DNA from: an uncultured Oscillibacter sp.
GTDB taxonomy: Bacteria; Bacillota; Clostridia; Oscillospirales; Oscillospiraceae
Assembly: GCA_900551885.1 (NCBI GenBank)
Contig: URXS01000079.1
Coordinates: forward strand, 1 to 8,781
Length of the DNA stretch: 8,781 nucleotides
Reading direction: 5' to 3'
Part shown: piece by piece, positions 1-5,900 of the stretch
How the letters are laid out: the number at the start of each line of letters is the position of its first letter
Position numbering within the stretch: position 1 is the stretch's first letter
Position numbers and translations under genes: made by a program
Notes under the pieces: generated by a model
Told to the model about the DNA's origin: nothing
What the model saw: the letters and a program-made list of their open reading frames with translations, nothing else
The model's database searches: none

Positions 1-278
1 CGACGATGAACCGCCCCAGGCTGCTGCTCCTCGACGAGCCGGCGGCCGGCATGAACCCCCAGGAGACCGACGAGCTGACCGCCTTCATTGGTCAGATTCG
101 GGACCAGTTCGGCCTGACGGTGTTCCTGATCGAGCACCATATGGACCTGGTCATGGATATCTCCGACCGCATCTACGTGCTGGACTTCGGCAAATTGATC
201 GCCCAGGGCACACCGGCGGAGATTCAGAACAATCAGCGCGTGATTGACGCGTATCTGGGGGTGGCGGAAGATGCTTAA
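1..278 (+). CDS. livG: Branched-chain amino acid ABC transporter, ATP-binding subunit LivG (C-terminal part)
   Basis: This is the last ~91 codons of an ABC ATPase whose start lies before the window; the frame is already open at base 3. It retains the Walker B segment (LLLLDEP), the following D-loop region (AAGMNP) and a switch histidine in the EHHMDLVM motif. The ending, a 'YVLDFGKLIAQGTP' stretch followed by a 'VIDAYLG' tail, is characteristic of LivG in the Liv (HAAT) family. LivG pairs with LivF at the cytoplasmic face of the LivHM permease to power uptake of branched-chain or related amino acids. Its TAA overlaps the livF start by 8 bases, which implies translational coupling. Walker A and the signature motif lie outside the window. 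Family assignment is firm; the exact substrate cannot be read from the sequence. Confidence 0.93.
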   Translation, partial: TMNRPRLLLLDEPAAGMNPQETDELTAFIGQIRDQFGLTVFLIEHHMDLVMDISDRIYVLDFGKLIAQGTPAEIQNNQRVIDAYLGVAEDA

Positions 279-984
279 AATCGAAAACCTCCACGTCAGC
301 TACGGCGGTATCCAGGCCCTTCGGGGCATCTCCCTGGAAGTGCCGGACGGCAAGATCGTTACCCTGATCGGCGCCAACGGCGCCGGAAAATCCACCACCC
401 TGCGGACCATCACCGGCCTGGTGAAGGCCAGCGCAGGCTCCATTCTGTGGAACGGGCAGGAGCTGCTGGGCAAGCCCATCGACAAGATCGTCTCCGCCGG
501 TATCGCCATGAGCCCTGAGGGGCGGCGGGTCTTCTCCGACCTGACGGTGGTGGAGAATCTGAAGATCGGCGCGTATCTGCGCAAGGACAAGGCGGAGATC
601 GAAAAGGACCTGAAGTGGGTCTATGAGCTGTTCCCCAGGCTGGAGGAGCGGAGCTGGCAGATGGCCGGCACCCTCTCCGGCGGCGAGCAACAGATGCTGG
701 CAGTGGGCCGGGCCCTGATGTCCCGGCCGAAGCTGATGATGCTGGATGAGCCCTCTCTGGGCCTGGCACCGCTGGTGGTGCAGGACATTTTCTCCATCAT
801 CAGTGAGATCAACCGCCAGGGTGTGACGGTGCTGCTGATCGAGCAGAACGCCAACATGGCGCTGAAGATCGCGGACCTGGCCTACGTGCTGGAGACCGGC
901 CGCATCACCATGTCCGGTACCGGTGCGGAGCTGCTGGCCAATGAGAAGGTCAAGGAAGCGTATCTGGGCAAGCACCGGAAGTAA
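271..984 (+). CDS. livF: Branched-chain amino acid ABC transporter, ATP-binding subunit LivF
   Basis: A complete 237-residue ABC ATPase, the usual LivF length. The ATG at 271 was chosen over the TTG at 244 because it begins directly at the conserved MLKIENLHVSYGG sequence and overlaps the livG stop. Visible motifs are Walker A GANGAGKST (residues 34-42), the LivF-type PEGRRVF segment (82-88), signature LSGGEQQ (135-141) and Walker B LMMLDE (155-160, catalytic Glu160). As is usual in LivF, the switch-histidine position reads Gln (LLIEQNANMALK), in contrast to the His in the LivG partner. The protein acts with LivG on the cytoplasmic side of a LivHM permease to drive amino acid import. It is the last gene of the operon: a strong hairpin follows 17 bases after its TAA. 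Confidence 0.95.
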   Translation: MLKIENLHVSYGGIQALRGISLEVPDGKIVTLIGANGAGKSTTLRTITGLVKASAGSILWNGQELLGKPIDKIVSAGIAMSPEGRRVFSDLTVVENLKIGAYLRKDKAEIEKDLKWVYELFPRLEERSWQMAGTLSGGEQQMLAVGRALMSRPKLMMLDEPSLGLAPLVVQDIFSIISEINRQGVTVLLIEQNANMALKIADLAYVLETGRITMSGTGAELLANEKVKEAYLGKHRK

Positions 985-1001
985 AAATGCAAAAAAAGCA
1001 G

Positions 1002-1037
1002 AAGCGCCCGGCCCCACATGGGGCCGGGCGCTTTATT
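1002..1037. terminator. Bidirectional rho-independent terminator between livF and the XRE gene
   Basis: A perfect 14-bp stem (AAGCGCCCGGCCCC at 1002-1015, complement at 1020-1033) closes a 4-base ACAT loop. On the plus strand it is followed by TATTCTATT. On the minus strand it is followed by CTGC and then seven T (complement of 991-997). It sits between the convergent livF and XRE genes, so it can end both transcripts. The U-tract is imperfect on the plus strand and displaced by four bases on the minus strand. Confidence 0.88.
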
Positions 1038-1280
1038 CTATTCCTCGAAGAGCTTGGATACCGGGACATTCAGGACCTGGGCCATTTTGAAGATCATATA
1101 TAGGGAGGCACCTGTAATAATCTTACCATTGTTGGCTTCAATTCGGCTGATGAAACTCCAACTGCATCCTACTTTTTCTGCAAATTGTTCCTGAGTCAGT
1201 CCGGCTTTCTTTCGATACAGGGCGATACGCAAGCCCAGCATCTGAAATTGTTCCCGAAACTCCTCACGCTTCTCCTGCAT
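1038..1280 (-). CDS. Small XRE/Cro-C1-type helix-turn-helix regulator
   Basis: An 80-residue protein that is almost entirely one HTH_3 domain. The helix-turn-helix lies around residues 28-49, beginning LTQEQFAEKVG and continuing through SWSFISRIEAN. The C-terminus, VLNVPVSKLFEE, is the usual final helix of the fold. The ATG at 1280 was preferred over the in-frame GTG at 1295 because GGAGGT (complement of 1287-1292) lies 6 bases upstream of it and would be inside the longer reading frame. There is no sensor or oligomerisation domain, so a DNA-binding repressor, probably autoregulatory, is the simplest reading. It is divergent from a small ribbon-helix-helix-like gene, with a palindrome just before its ribosome site. 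It is AT-richer than flanking genes, suggesting separate ancestry. The target genes are unknown. Confidence 0.88.
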   Translation of the reverse strand: MQEKREEFREQFQMLGLRIALYRKKAGLTQEQFAEKVGCSWSFISRIEANNGKIITGASLYMIFKMAQVLNVPVSKLFEE

Positions 1281-1294
1281 CTGTCCACCTCCCA

Positions 1295-1314
1295 CATGCT
1301 ATCATGGTAGCATG
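1295..1314. promoter_or_regulatory. 20-bp near-perfect palindrome, candidate XRE operator
   Basis: CATGCTA at 1295-1301 and TAGCATG at 1308-1314 are exact inverted arms around a core TCATGG, itself symmetric except for one base pair. The whole 20 bp therefore reads the same on both strands apart from positions 8 and 13. It lies directly upstream of the XRE gene's Shine-Dalgarno, where binding would block transcription of that gene. Its size fits a dimeric HTH repressor operator. That the XRE protein binds it is inference. Confidence 0.6.
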
Positions 1315-1327
1315 AAATGGGAAAAAT

Positions 1328-1373
1328 TATTACTTCTTAAAATGGTTGAAATATATCGTATTATGAAGTAATA
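1328..1373. promoter_or_regulatory. 9-bp inverted repeat spanning the promoter of the small plus-strand gene
   Basis: TATTACTTC at 1328-1336 and its exact complement GAAGTAATA at 1365-1373 are separated by 28 bases. The right arm overlaps the -10 box and the left arm lies 9 bases before the -35 box of the promoter at 1346-1374. This is a plausible pair of half-sites for a regulator encoded next door. With AT-rich DNA, chance is not excluded. Confidence 0.4.
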
Positions 1374-1374
1374 T
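1346..1374 (+). promoter_or_regulatory. Sigma-A-type promoter for the ribbon-helix-helix-like gene
   Basis: TTGAAA (1346-1351), a 17-base spacer, and TAATAT (1369-1374): each hexamer matches the consensus at 5 of 6 positions with ideal spacing. Transcription would begin near 1381, leaving a leader of about 23 bases that carries AAAGGAGG (1387-1394), 9 bases before the ATG at 1404. Confidence 0.75.
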
Positions 1375-1403
1375 GTCTCTATTAAGAAAGGAGGAAGAAT
1401 ATC

Positions 1404-1568
1404 ATGAAAACTGTAGAGTTGAAAGTGGAAGATTATCTGTATGCCTTTTATGAGAAAGTGGCGGCTCAGGTGGGGCGCAGTACCGAGCAGGTCATGGTGG
1501 ATGCCCTGTTCCGCTTTGCCGGGGAGGCGTCCATGGGGGCTATTGGAAAGGCGCATTCGGGGCGGTAA
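1404..1568 (+). CDS. 54-residue ribbon-helix-helix-like small protein
   Basis: The ATG at 1404 is preceded by a perfect AAAGGAGG and a good promoter, so this short frame is well supported as a gene. The protein starts MKTVELKVEDYLYAFYEKVA. Its pattern fits a ribbon-helix-helix (MetJ/Arc) fold: a short strand (residues 3-8), helix A (about 9-22), a Gly24-Arg-Ser turn, helix B (about 27-41, TEQVMVDALFRFAGE), then a short basic tail. Proteins of this fold are dimeric DNA-binding repressors, often toxin-antitoxin antitoxins or plasmid/phage regulators. No toxin-like frame follows in the next 400 bases. It is divergent from the XRE gene, and the two probably share regulatory DNA. The fold assignment is from pattern only; function is unknown. 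Confidence 0.68.
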   Translation: MKTVELKVEDYLYAFYEKVAAQVGRSTEQVMVDALFRFAGEASMGAIGKAHSGR

Positions 1569-1831
1569 CGAATTTGCACACATAAGACCTTGCAAGGTGG
1601 TTTTGCTTGCCAGTGCGGGGACGGGAGAGCTCTGATCTGGGTTATCGGCCCGGCAGCGCGTAGCGAAGCGGAACGCGCGGGAAGAGAAGTGGATCAAATC
1701 CGGTGACCACCCCGTCCGCCTAACGAGTTTCCTGTGCGGGCATGGGGTTCTTCTATAGACGCGGCTAGGCGCAAGGTCAGCAGGCTCTCCCAATTTCATC
1801 CGCACCGATTCGCACGACCTCCGTAATCACG
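1569..1831. other. Gene-free GC-rich stretch with potential RNA structure
   Basis: No convincing gene was found: frames across it lack ribosome sites and recognisable protein families. Features seen are the 12-bp palindrome ACCTTGCAAGGT (1587-1598); a GCGCGT/ACGCGC hairpin near 1656-1678; ACCCC with CCGC pairing to GCGG with GGGGT (about 1709-1749); and CGCCTA pairing with TAGGCG (about 1717-1771). It lies between the small gene and a strong terminator, so it may be a long 3' UTR, a structured RNA, or a remnant of an inserted repeat. It does not match tRNA, tmRNA, RNase P or SRP RNA features that I can recognise. Confidence 0.35.
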
Positions 1832-1861
1832 AAAGGGCGGCCCCATCAGGGCCGCCCTTTT
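1832..1861 (+). terminator. Rho-independent terminator
   Basis: A perfect 12-bp stem (AAAGGGCGGCCC at 1832-1843, complement at 1849-1860) with loop CATCA, ending in TTTT on the plus strand. On the minus strand the tail is TTTCGTG, so it works best for plus-strand transcripts, that is, those coming from the small gene at 1404 or from the gene-free stretch after it. It may also back up termination of the convergent YfcC gene. Confidence 0.85.
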
Positions 1862-1870
1862 GTGCAAGCG

Positions 1871-1978
1871 GTTTTCTTTTGACCGGCCGCGGCCGTTTTC
1901 TTTTGCCGCAAGCAAAAGAAAATGGGGGCGGATTCCCTGCGGGAAACCCGCGGTTCCCCTTTGGGGCTCACGGGGCAA
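1871..1978. repeat. Cluster of hairpins and short repeats, candidate dispersed intergenic repeat
   Basis: In about 110 bases there are a direct repeat GTTTTCTTTTG (1871-1881 and 1895-1905); a perfect 12-bp palindrome CGGCCGCGGCCG (1884-1895) between them; an 11-bp perfect hairpin (TTTTCTTTTGC 1896-1906, loop CGCAA, complement 1912-1922); GCGGG-AAA-CCCGC (1939-1951); and CCCC-TTT-GGGG (1956-1966). It lies between convergent transcription units. It resembles multicopy intergenic elements seen in this bacterial group, from memory of such sequences rather than a search. It could also terminate the minus-strand arc transcript. Confidence 0.45.
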
Positions 1979-1992
1979 AAGCACTGAGCATT

Positions 1993-3381
1993 TTACCCCA
2001 GCCAGGCCCCCACCACCAAGAACGCGATGGACAGCAGCAGGAAGTAGAGAATCAGCTTCCACACATACTTGACCCACCGGTCGTAGGGCACATGGCCCAG
2101 GGCCAGGGCGCCCATGACCACCGCCGCCGTGGGGGTGATGATGTTCACCAGACCGCTGGCGGACTGGAAGGCCGTCACCACCAGGTCGCCGCCGACACCG
2201 GCAAATCGTCCTAGGGGTGCGATAATGGGAATGGAGAGGGTGGCAAGGCCCGAGGAGGAGGGAATCAGAATGGTCAGGGGCAGATAGATCAGGAACACCA
2301 GCAGCACGAAGCTGATGGGTCCCGCGCCGGTCAGGGCTTGTTCGCCCCAATGGAGGACCGTATCGGTGATGGCGCCGTCGTTCATCAGCACGGTGATGCC
2401 ACGGCTGATGCCGATGATCAGGGCCACGCCCAGCAAATCCGCGCAACCGGCCACGAAGGTCTCCACCAACGTTTCCTCGCTCATGCGGTCGATGAGGCCC
2501 ACGATCACGCCGCCCACTAAAAACAGGGCACTCAGCTCCGGAAACCACCAGCCCAGAGTGGGCAGAGGCAGCCCCATCTCCCCAAAGGGCACCACGCCGT
2601 AGGTCATGGTCAGAAAGACCAGGGCAAAGACCGCCAGAATGATCTTTCGCCGCCCCGTCAGGGGAGGCGGGTCCTCCATGCTGACATGCAGCTTTCCGGC
2701 ACCCACGCCCACCACGGAGTGGGAAGGGTCCCGCTTGACTTTGGCGGCATAGGAGGAGACGAACCAGATGGCGGCACCCTCAAATACGATCCACTGTAGG
2801 ACCCGCAGCAATATGCCGTCTCCCAGGGACACCCCGGCGAAGCCTGCGGCGATGCCGGTGGCAAAGGGGTTCACCGTGGAGGCGATGACACCGGCTCCGG
2901 CGCCCAGCAAAATCACGCTGATGCCCACCACCGCGTCGTAGCCGGCGGCCAGGAACACCGGAATCAGCAGGGGATAGAAGGCCATGGTCTCCTCCCACAT
3001 GCCGTAGGTGGTGCCGCCCAGGCCGAAAAAGATCATCAGGATGGGAATGAGCCACTTTTCACGGCCGCCCAGCAGCCGGATGACGCCGGCCACGCCGGCA
3101 TCCACGGCGCCGGTTTTCATAACGACGCCCAGAAAGCCGCCTACCATCAGAATGAACAGACACACGTCCACGGCGTCGTAAAAGCCGGAGAAGGCGGCCT
3201 TCAGCACATCGCCCACACCCTGAGGGTTGGCCTGGGCCGCATGGTAGGTGCCCGCCACCGGCACGCCGTCCACATACTCGTAGGACCCTGCGGGAATCAG
3301 CCAGGTGGAAATGGCCACCAGGATGATCAGCAGGAAGAGAATGGTGTAGGCTGTGGGCATGTGGAATTTGGATTTCTCCAC
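1993..3381 (-). CDS. YfcC-family membrane carrier, probable arginine/ornithine exchanger (ArcD-type)
   Basis: A 462-residue polytopic membrane protein of the YfcC/DcuC-like family (PF03606). The first transmembrane helix is at about residues 10-32, ending at an IPAGSY motif. Hydrophobic helices then follow throughout, with a central hydrophilic loop around residues 215-245. Conserved-looking segments are GLGGTTYGMWEETMAFYP, NPFATGIAAGFAGVSLGDGI, IPSSSGLATLSIPIIAPL and NIITPTAAVVMGALALG. The GTG start at 3381 has AAGGAG 8 bases upstream. The gene follows arcB by only 23 bases on the same strand. ArcD proteins of streptococcal arginine deiminase operons belong to this family, so arginine-ornithine exchange is the best guess. 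The family also includes carriers of other substrates, so the substrate is inferred from neighbours. The length is normal and the frame intact. Confidence 0.85.
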   Translation of the reverse strand: MEKSKFHMPTAYTILFLLIILVAISTWLIPAGSYEYVDGVPVAGTYHAAQANPQGVGDVLKAAFSGFYDAVDVCLFILMVGGFLGVVMKTGAVDAGVAGVIRLLGGREKWLIPILMIFFGLGGTTYGMWEETMAFYPLLIPVFLAAGYDAVVGISVILLGAGAGVIASTVNPFATGIAAGFAGVSLGDGILLRVLQWIVFEGAAIWFVSSYAAKVKRDPSHSVVGVGAGKLHVSMEDPPPLTGRRKIILAVFALVFLTMTYGVVPFGEMGLPLPTLGWWFPELSALFLVGGVIVGLIDRMSEETLVETFVAGCADLLGVALIIGISRGITVLMNDGAITDTVLHWGEQALTGAGPISFVLLVFLIYLPLTILIPSSSGLATLSIPIIAPLGRFAGVGGDLVVTAFQSASGLVNIITPTAAVVMGALALGHVPYDRWVKYVWKLILYFLLLSIAFLVVGAWLG

Positions 3382-3404
3382 GCTCTCAGCTCCTTGTCGT
3401 CGGA

Positions 3405-4403
3405 TTATCGGCCGATGGTGGCCACCAGCACCGCCTTGATGGAGTGCATCCGGTTTTCCGCCTCGTCAAAGACCACGCTGTGGCGGCTGCGGAACACCTC
3501 GTCGGTGACCTCCCGGATGTCCACGCCCTTGTCCTTCCACTCCTTGGCCAGCTTCGTCTCGAAGTCATGGAAGGAGGGTAGGCAGTGGAGATACAGCACC
3601 TCGGGATTGCCGGTGGCCTTGATAGTCTCCTCTGTCACCCGGAAGGGGGAGAGCAGCTCTGTCCGCTTGGGGATCAGGGCCTCCTCGCCCATGGAGGCCC
3701 AGATGTCGCCATAGATCACGTCGGCGCCCTTTAAGGAGCTGGTGTCGTCGGTGATCTCAATGACGGCGCCGGTGCCCCGGGCCACGGCCTGGACCCGCTC
3801 CACCAGGGCCTTGTCCATCTCTTTGGCCAGTTCCTTGGGCCCCAAGCCAACAAAGTGCATACCCATTTTGGCGGCGCCCAACATCCAGGCGTAGCACATG
3901 TTGTTGCGCACGTCGCCTGGGAACACCACCTTCACCTTGTTCAGGGGCTTGGAGCAGTGCTCCTCAATGGTCATCATATCGGCCAGAATCTGGGTGGGGT
4001 GGTCGGCGTCGGTCAGGCCGTTCCACACGGGTACACCGGCGAATTTTGCCAGGTCCTCCACCACCTTCTGGTCATAGCCACGGTACTCGATGCCGTCGAA
4101 GAAGCGGCCCAGTACCTTGGCGGAGTCCTCCAGGGATTCCTTCTTGCCCATCTGGGAGCTGCCGGCGTCCAGGTACGTGACGTGGCCGCCCTCCTGGGTG
4201 GTCGCCACCTCGAAGGAGCAGCGGGTACGGGTGGAGGTCTTCTCGAACAGCAGCACGATGTGCTTTCCCTCCAGAGCGTGGCCGCAGATGCCGGCCCGGC
4301 GCTTGGCCTTCAGATCGTGGCCCAGGTCCAGAAGATAGCGGATCTCGCCGGGAGTGAAATCCTCCAGAGTCAGAAAGCTCCGGCCTTTTAAGTTGACTGC
4401 CAT
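3405..4403 (-). CDS. arcB: Ornithine carbamoyltransferase (probably catabolic, ArcB)
   Basis: A complete 332-residue cytosolic transcarbamylase. In the arginine deiminase pathway it converts citrulline plus phosphate to ornithine and carbamoyl phosphate. The ATG at 4403 has AAAAGGAG 7 bases upstream and was preferred over the ATG at 4421, which precedes that site. The carbamoyl-phosphate site STRTR is at residues 57-61 and HPTQ at 135-138. The ornithine site shows RNN (166-168), DxxxSMG (Asp233, Ser237-Met238-Gly239) and HCLP (273-276). SMG argues against a putrescine carbamoyltransferase. The catalytic loop reads HCLPSFHD where HCLPA is more usual. It lies between arcA and the YfcC carrier, which supports arcB over biosynthetic argF, though sequence alone cannot settle the direction of the reaction. 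Confidence 0.92.
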   Translation of the reverse strand: MAVNLKGRSFLTLEDFTPGEIRYLLDLGHDLKAKRRAGICGHALEGKHIVLLFEKTSTRTRCSFEVATTQEGGHVTYLDAGSSQMGKKESLEDSAKVLGRFFDGIEYRGYDQKVVEDLAKFAGVPVWNGLTDADHPTQILADMMTIEEHCSKPLNKVKVVFPGDVRNNMCYAWMLGAAKMGMHFVGLGPKELAKEMDKALVERVQAVARGTGAVIEITDDTSSLKGADVIYGDIWASMGEEALIPKRTELLSPFRVTEETIKATGNPEVLYLHCLPSFHDFETKLAKEWKDKGVDIREVTDEVFRSRHSVVFDEAENRMHSIKAVLVATIGR

Positions 4404-4496
4404 AGTGATTCTCCTTTTCAAATTTACATTTTTAAAATGTGAGGGTGTTGGTATTGCACACCAATTTACCTTTCCGGCGATGGGGTTCCTTTCCCG
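4404..4496 (-). promoter_or_regulatory. arcA-arcB intergenic leader with small hairpin and palindrome
   Basis: A 93-base gap within the arc cluster. It contains a hairpin TTGGT-ATTGCAC-ACCAA (4448-4464), an AT-rich odd palindrome ACATTTTTAAAATGT (about 4427-4441) and the arcB ribosome site AAAAGGAG. The hairpin is too weak and lacks a T-run for a terminator. It may mark an mRNA processing point. No convincing promoter was seen. Confidence 0.3.
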
Positions 4497-5720
4497 TCAG
4501 GGGTCATCCCGCCATAAGGGCATGGACATGCAGCGGGGACCGCCCCGGCCCCGGCTCAGCTCCGCACTGGGGATGGTGTGGACCCGGATACCGGCCTCCT
4601 CCAGGGAGCGGTTGGTCACATAGTTCCGGGAATAGACCACCACCTCGCCCGGGGCGATGGCCAGCGTATTGGAGCCATCGCTCCACTGCTCCCGGGCGGC
4701 GTCGATCTCGCTGCCCTGGCCGCAGGGGATCAATTGTACATGGTCCAGCTCCAGGTGTTCCTTCAGAATGTCCTCCAGACGGCCATCCTCCTGGCGGATC
4801 TTCATGCGGCGGTTCTCATCCAGCTCCATGACGAACACGGTGATTTACTGGAGAATGTTGGGGTGGACGGTGAATTTGTCCCGGTCTACCATGGTGAACA
4901 CGGTGTCCAGGTGCATGAAGGAGCGGCTCTTGGGGATGTCGAAGGCCAGCAACTTTCGGAAGGTTTTACTCTGGGACAGCACCGTCTCGGCCAACTGGTC
5001 GATGGAGTCCTCCTGCGTCCGCTGGGAGATGCCCACCGCCAGTACCTGGGGGGAAAGAATCAGGATGTCGCCGCCCTCCAGGGAGGAGGTCTCACCCCGG
5101 TCGTACCAGCGGGGGGCATTGCAGTACTCCGGGTGATGCTCGAAGATGAACTTGCCGAACAGGGTCTCCCGGTTGCGGGTGGCGGTATGCATTTTGTGGA
5201 TGGACACGCCGGTGCCGATGGTGGCAAAGGGGTCCCGGGTAAAATACAGGTTGGGCAGGGGGTCCACGGCGAAGGGATAGCCGTCCCCGGCGGCGGAGAG
5301 GTAGTCTCCCAGCCGGGAGCTGCCGGTCCGCAACTGGCTCTTGCGGACGCCTGCCATCATGGATGCCACCAGCTCCTTGTCCGACAGAGGAGCAAAAAAG
5401 TCCTCCAGGCTTTGACGGGTCCGGTCGTCCTTGACACCGGATTCCTCCAGAAACTGGCGAATCAGCTCGTCCCGCACGGCCTTGTCCGTCAGGGACTGGA
5501 CCACCAGGTCCGCCAGGTACACCACTTCCACACCCTGGCCGCGCAGACATTCGGCGAAGGCGTCGTGCTCCCGCTGGGCCTCCCGCAGATAGGGGATGTC
5601 GTCAAACAGCAGCCGTTCCAGGTATTCCGGCATCAGATTTTCCAGCTCGCCACCGGGGCGGTGGAGCATCACCTTCCGCAGACGTCCGATCTCGGAGGTG
5701 TTGTGAATTCCGCTTTCCAA
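4497..5720 (-). pseudogene. arcA: Arginine deiminase arcA interrupted by an in-frame TAA
   Basis: Arginine deiminase hydrolyses arginine to citrulline and ammonia. The reading frame has family-normal length (about 407 codons), but a TAA at 4845-4847 (complement) stops it after residue 291. The same frame continues (ITVFVMELDEN) with clear homology to the 3' end, so this is a nonsense codon, not a frameshift. The first part carries TSEIG, the Asp of FTRDP (163), the Glu of LEGGD (215) and the His and Asp of MHLDT (270, 272). The separated last part carries GGPRCMSMPL, with the nucleophilic Cys near codon 397. A 291-residue product would therefore lack the catalytic cysteine. The TTG at 5720 is the likely start because AAAGGAG (5729-5735) lies 8 bases upstream; the GTG at 5727-5729 overlaps it. 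No ribosome site precedes the restart codons after the TAA. Sequencing error is the alternative explanation. Confidence 0.87.
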
Positions 5721-5752
5721 AAAGCTCACTCCTTTATGAGTTGAAAGGATAC

Positions 5753-5778
5753 AGGGTCTCGTTCTTCGTTAGGGTCTC
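5753..5778. repeat. Short direct repeat upstream of arcA, possible regulator site
   Basis: AGGGTCTC occurs at 5753-5760 and again at 5771-5778, an 18-base period, 30-60 bases upstream of the arcA start. Two same-orientation sites near a promoter could bind a regulator, but no known ArgR or CcpA box was recognised. I could not identify a confident arcA promoter in 5736-5819. Confidence 0.25.
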
Positions 5779-5819
5779 TGGTTTTTCCCATTTCATGCGC
5801 AGTGACGGGCAATTTTTGC

Positions 5820-5857
5820 AAAAAAAGAGCACCGATGCGAAACAGGCACCGGTGCTC
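5820..5857 (-). terminator. Rho-independent terminator of degV
   Basis: Read on the minus strand, GAGCACCGGTGC (5857-5846) pairs with GCATCGGTGCTC (5838-5827) over 12 bp with one G-T pair, around loop CTGTTTC, followed by seven T (5826-5820). It lies 43 bases after the degV stop and separates degV from the arc cluster, so arcA needs its own promoter. Confidence 0.92.
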
Positions 5858-5900
5858 GATTCAATTGTTTCGTTTTTTGCCAGAGAAAGTCTGGCGGCTG

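Noticed and set aside
151..1017. 288-residue minus-strand frame opposite livG/livF
   Set aside because: It is antisense to a clear ABC ATPase gene, has low-complexity His/Gln/Gly-rich composition and no family match; a shadow of GC-rich coding.
1404..1568. Toxin-antitoxin module with the small RHH-like protein as antitoxin
   Set aside because: No toxin-sized frame with a ribosome site follows it, and the neighbouring XRE protein is only a DNA-binding domain; retained as a regulator pair only.
1676..1715. Possible tRNA T-arm-like segment (GGATCAAATCC)
   Set aside because: No matching acceptor stem, D-arm or anticodon arm could be folded around it, and the TTC of the T-loop is missing.
1302..1805. 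167-residue minus-strand frame across the gene-free stretch
   Set aside because: It starts in structured GC-rich DNA without a ribosome site, runs antisense through the small gene and its promoter, and shows no protein-like pattern.
4497..4838. Separate 113-residue gene for the 3' part of arcA
   Set aside because: It is in the same frame as the upstream arcA part, and its candidate starts lack a ribosome site, so it is treated as the broken 3' end of arcA.
4845..4847. Recoding of the arcA stop as selenocysteine or pyrrolysine
   Set aside because: The codon is TAA, not TGA or TAG, and no insertion-type hairpin was recognised just downstream.
4578..5744. 388-residue plus-strand frame opposite arcA
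   Set aside because: Antisense to an evident arginine deiminase; its composition (Gly, Val, His, Gln rich) is that of a complementary-strand shadow.
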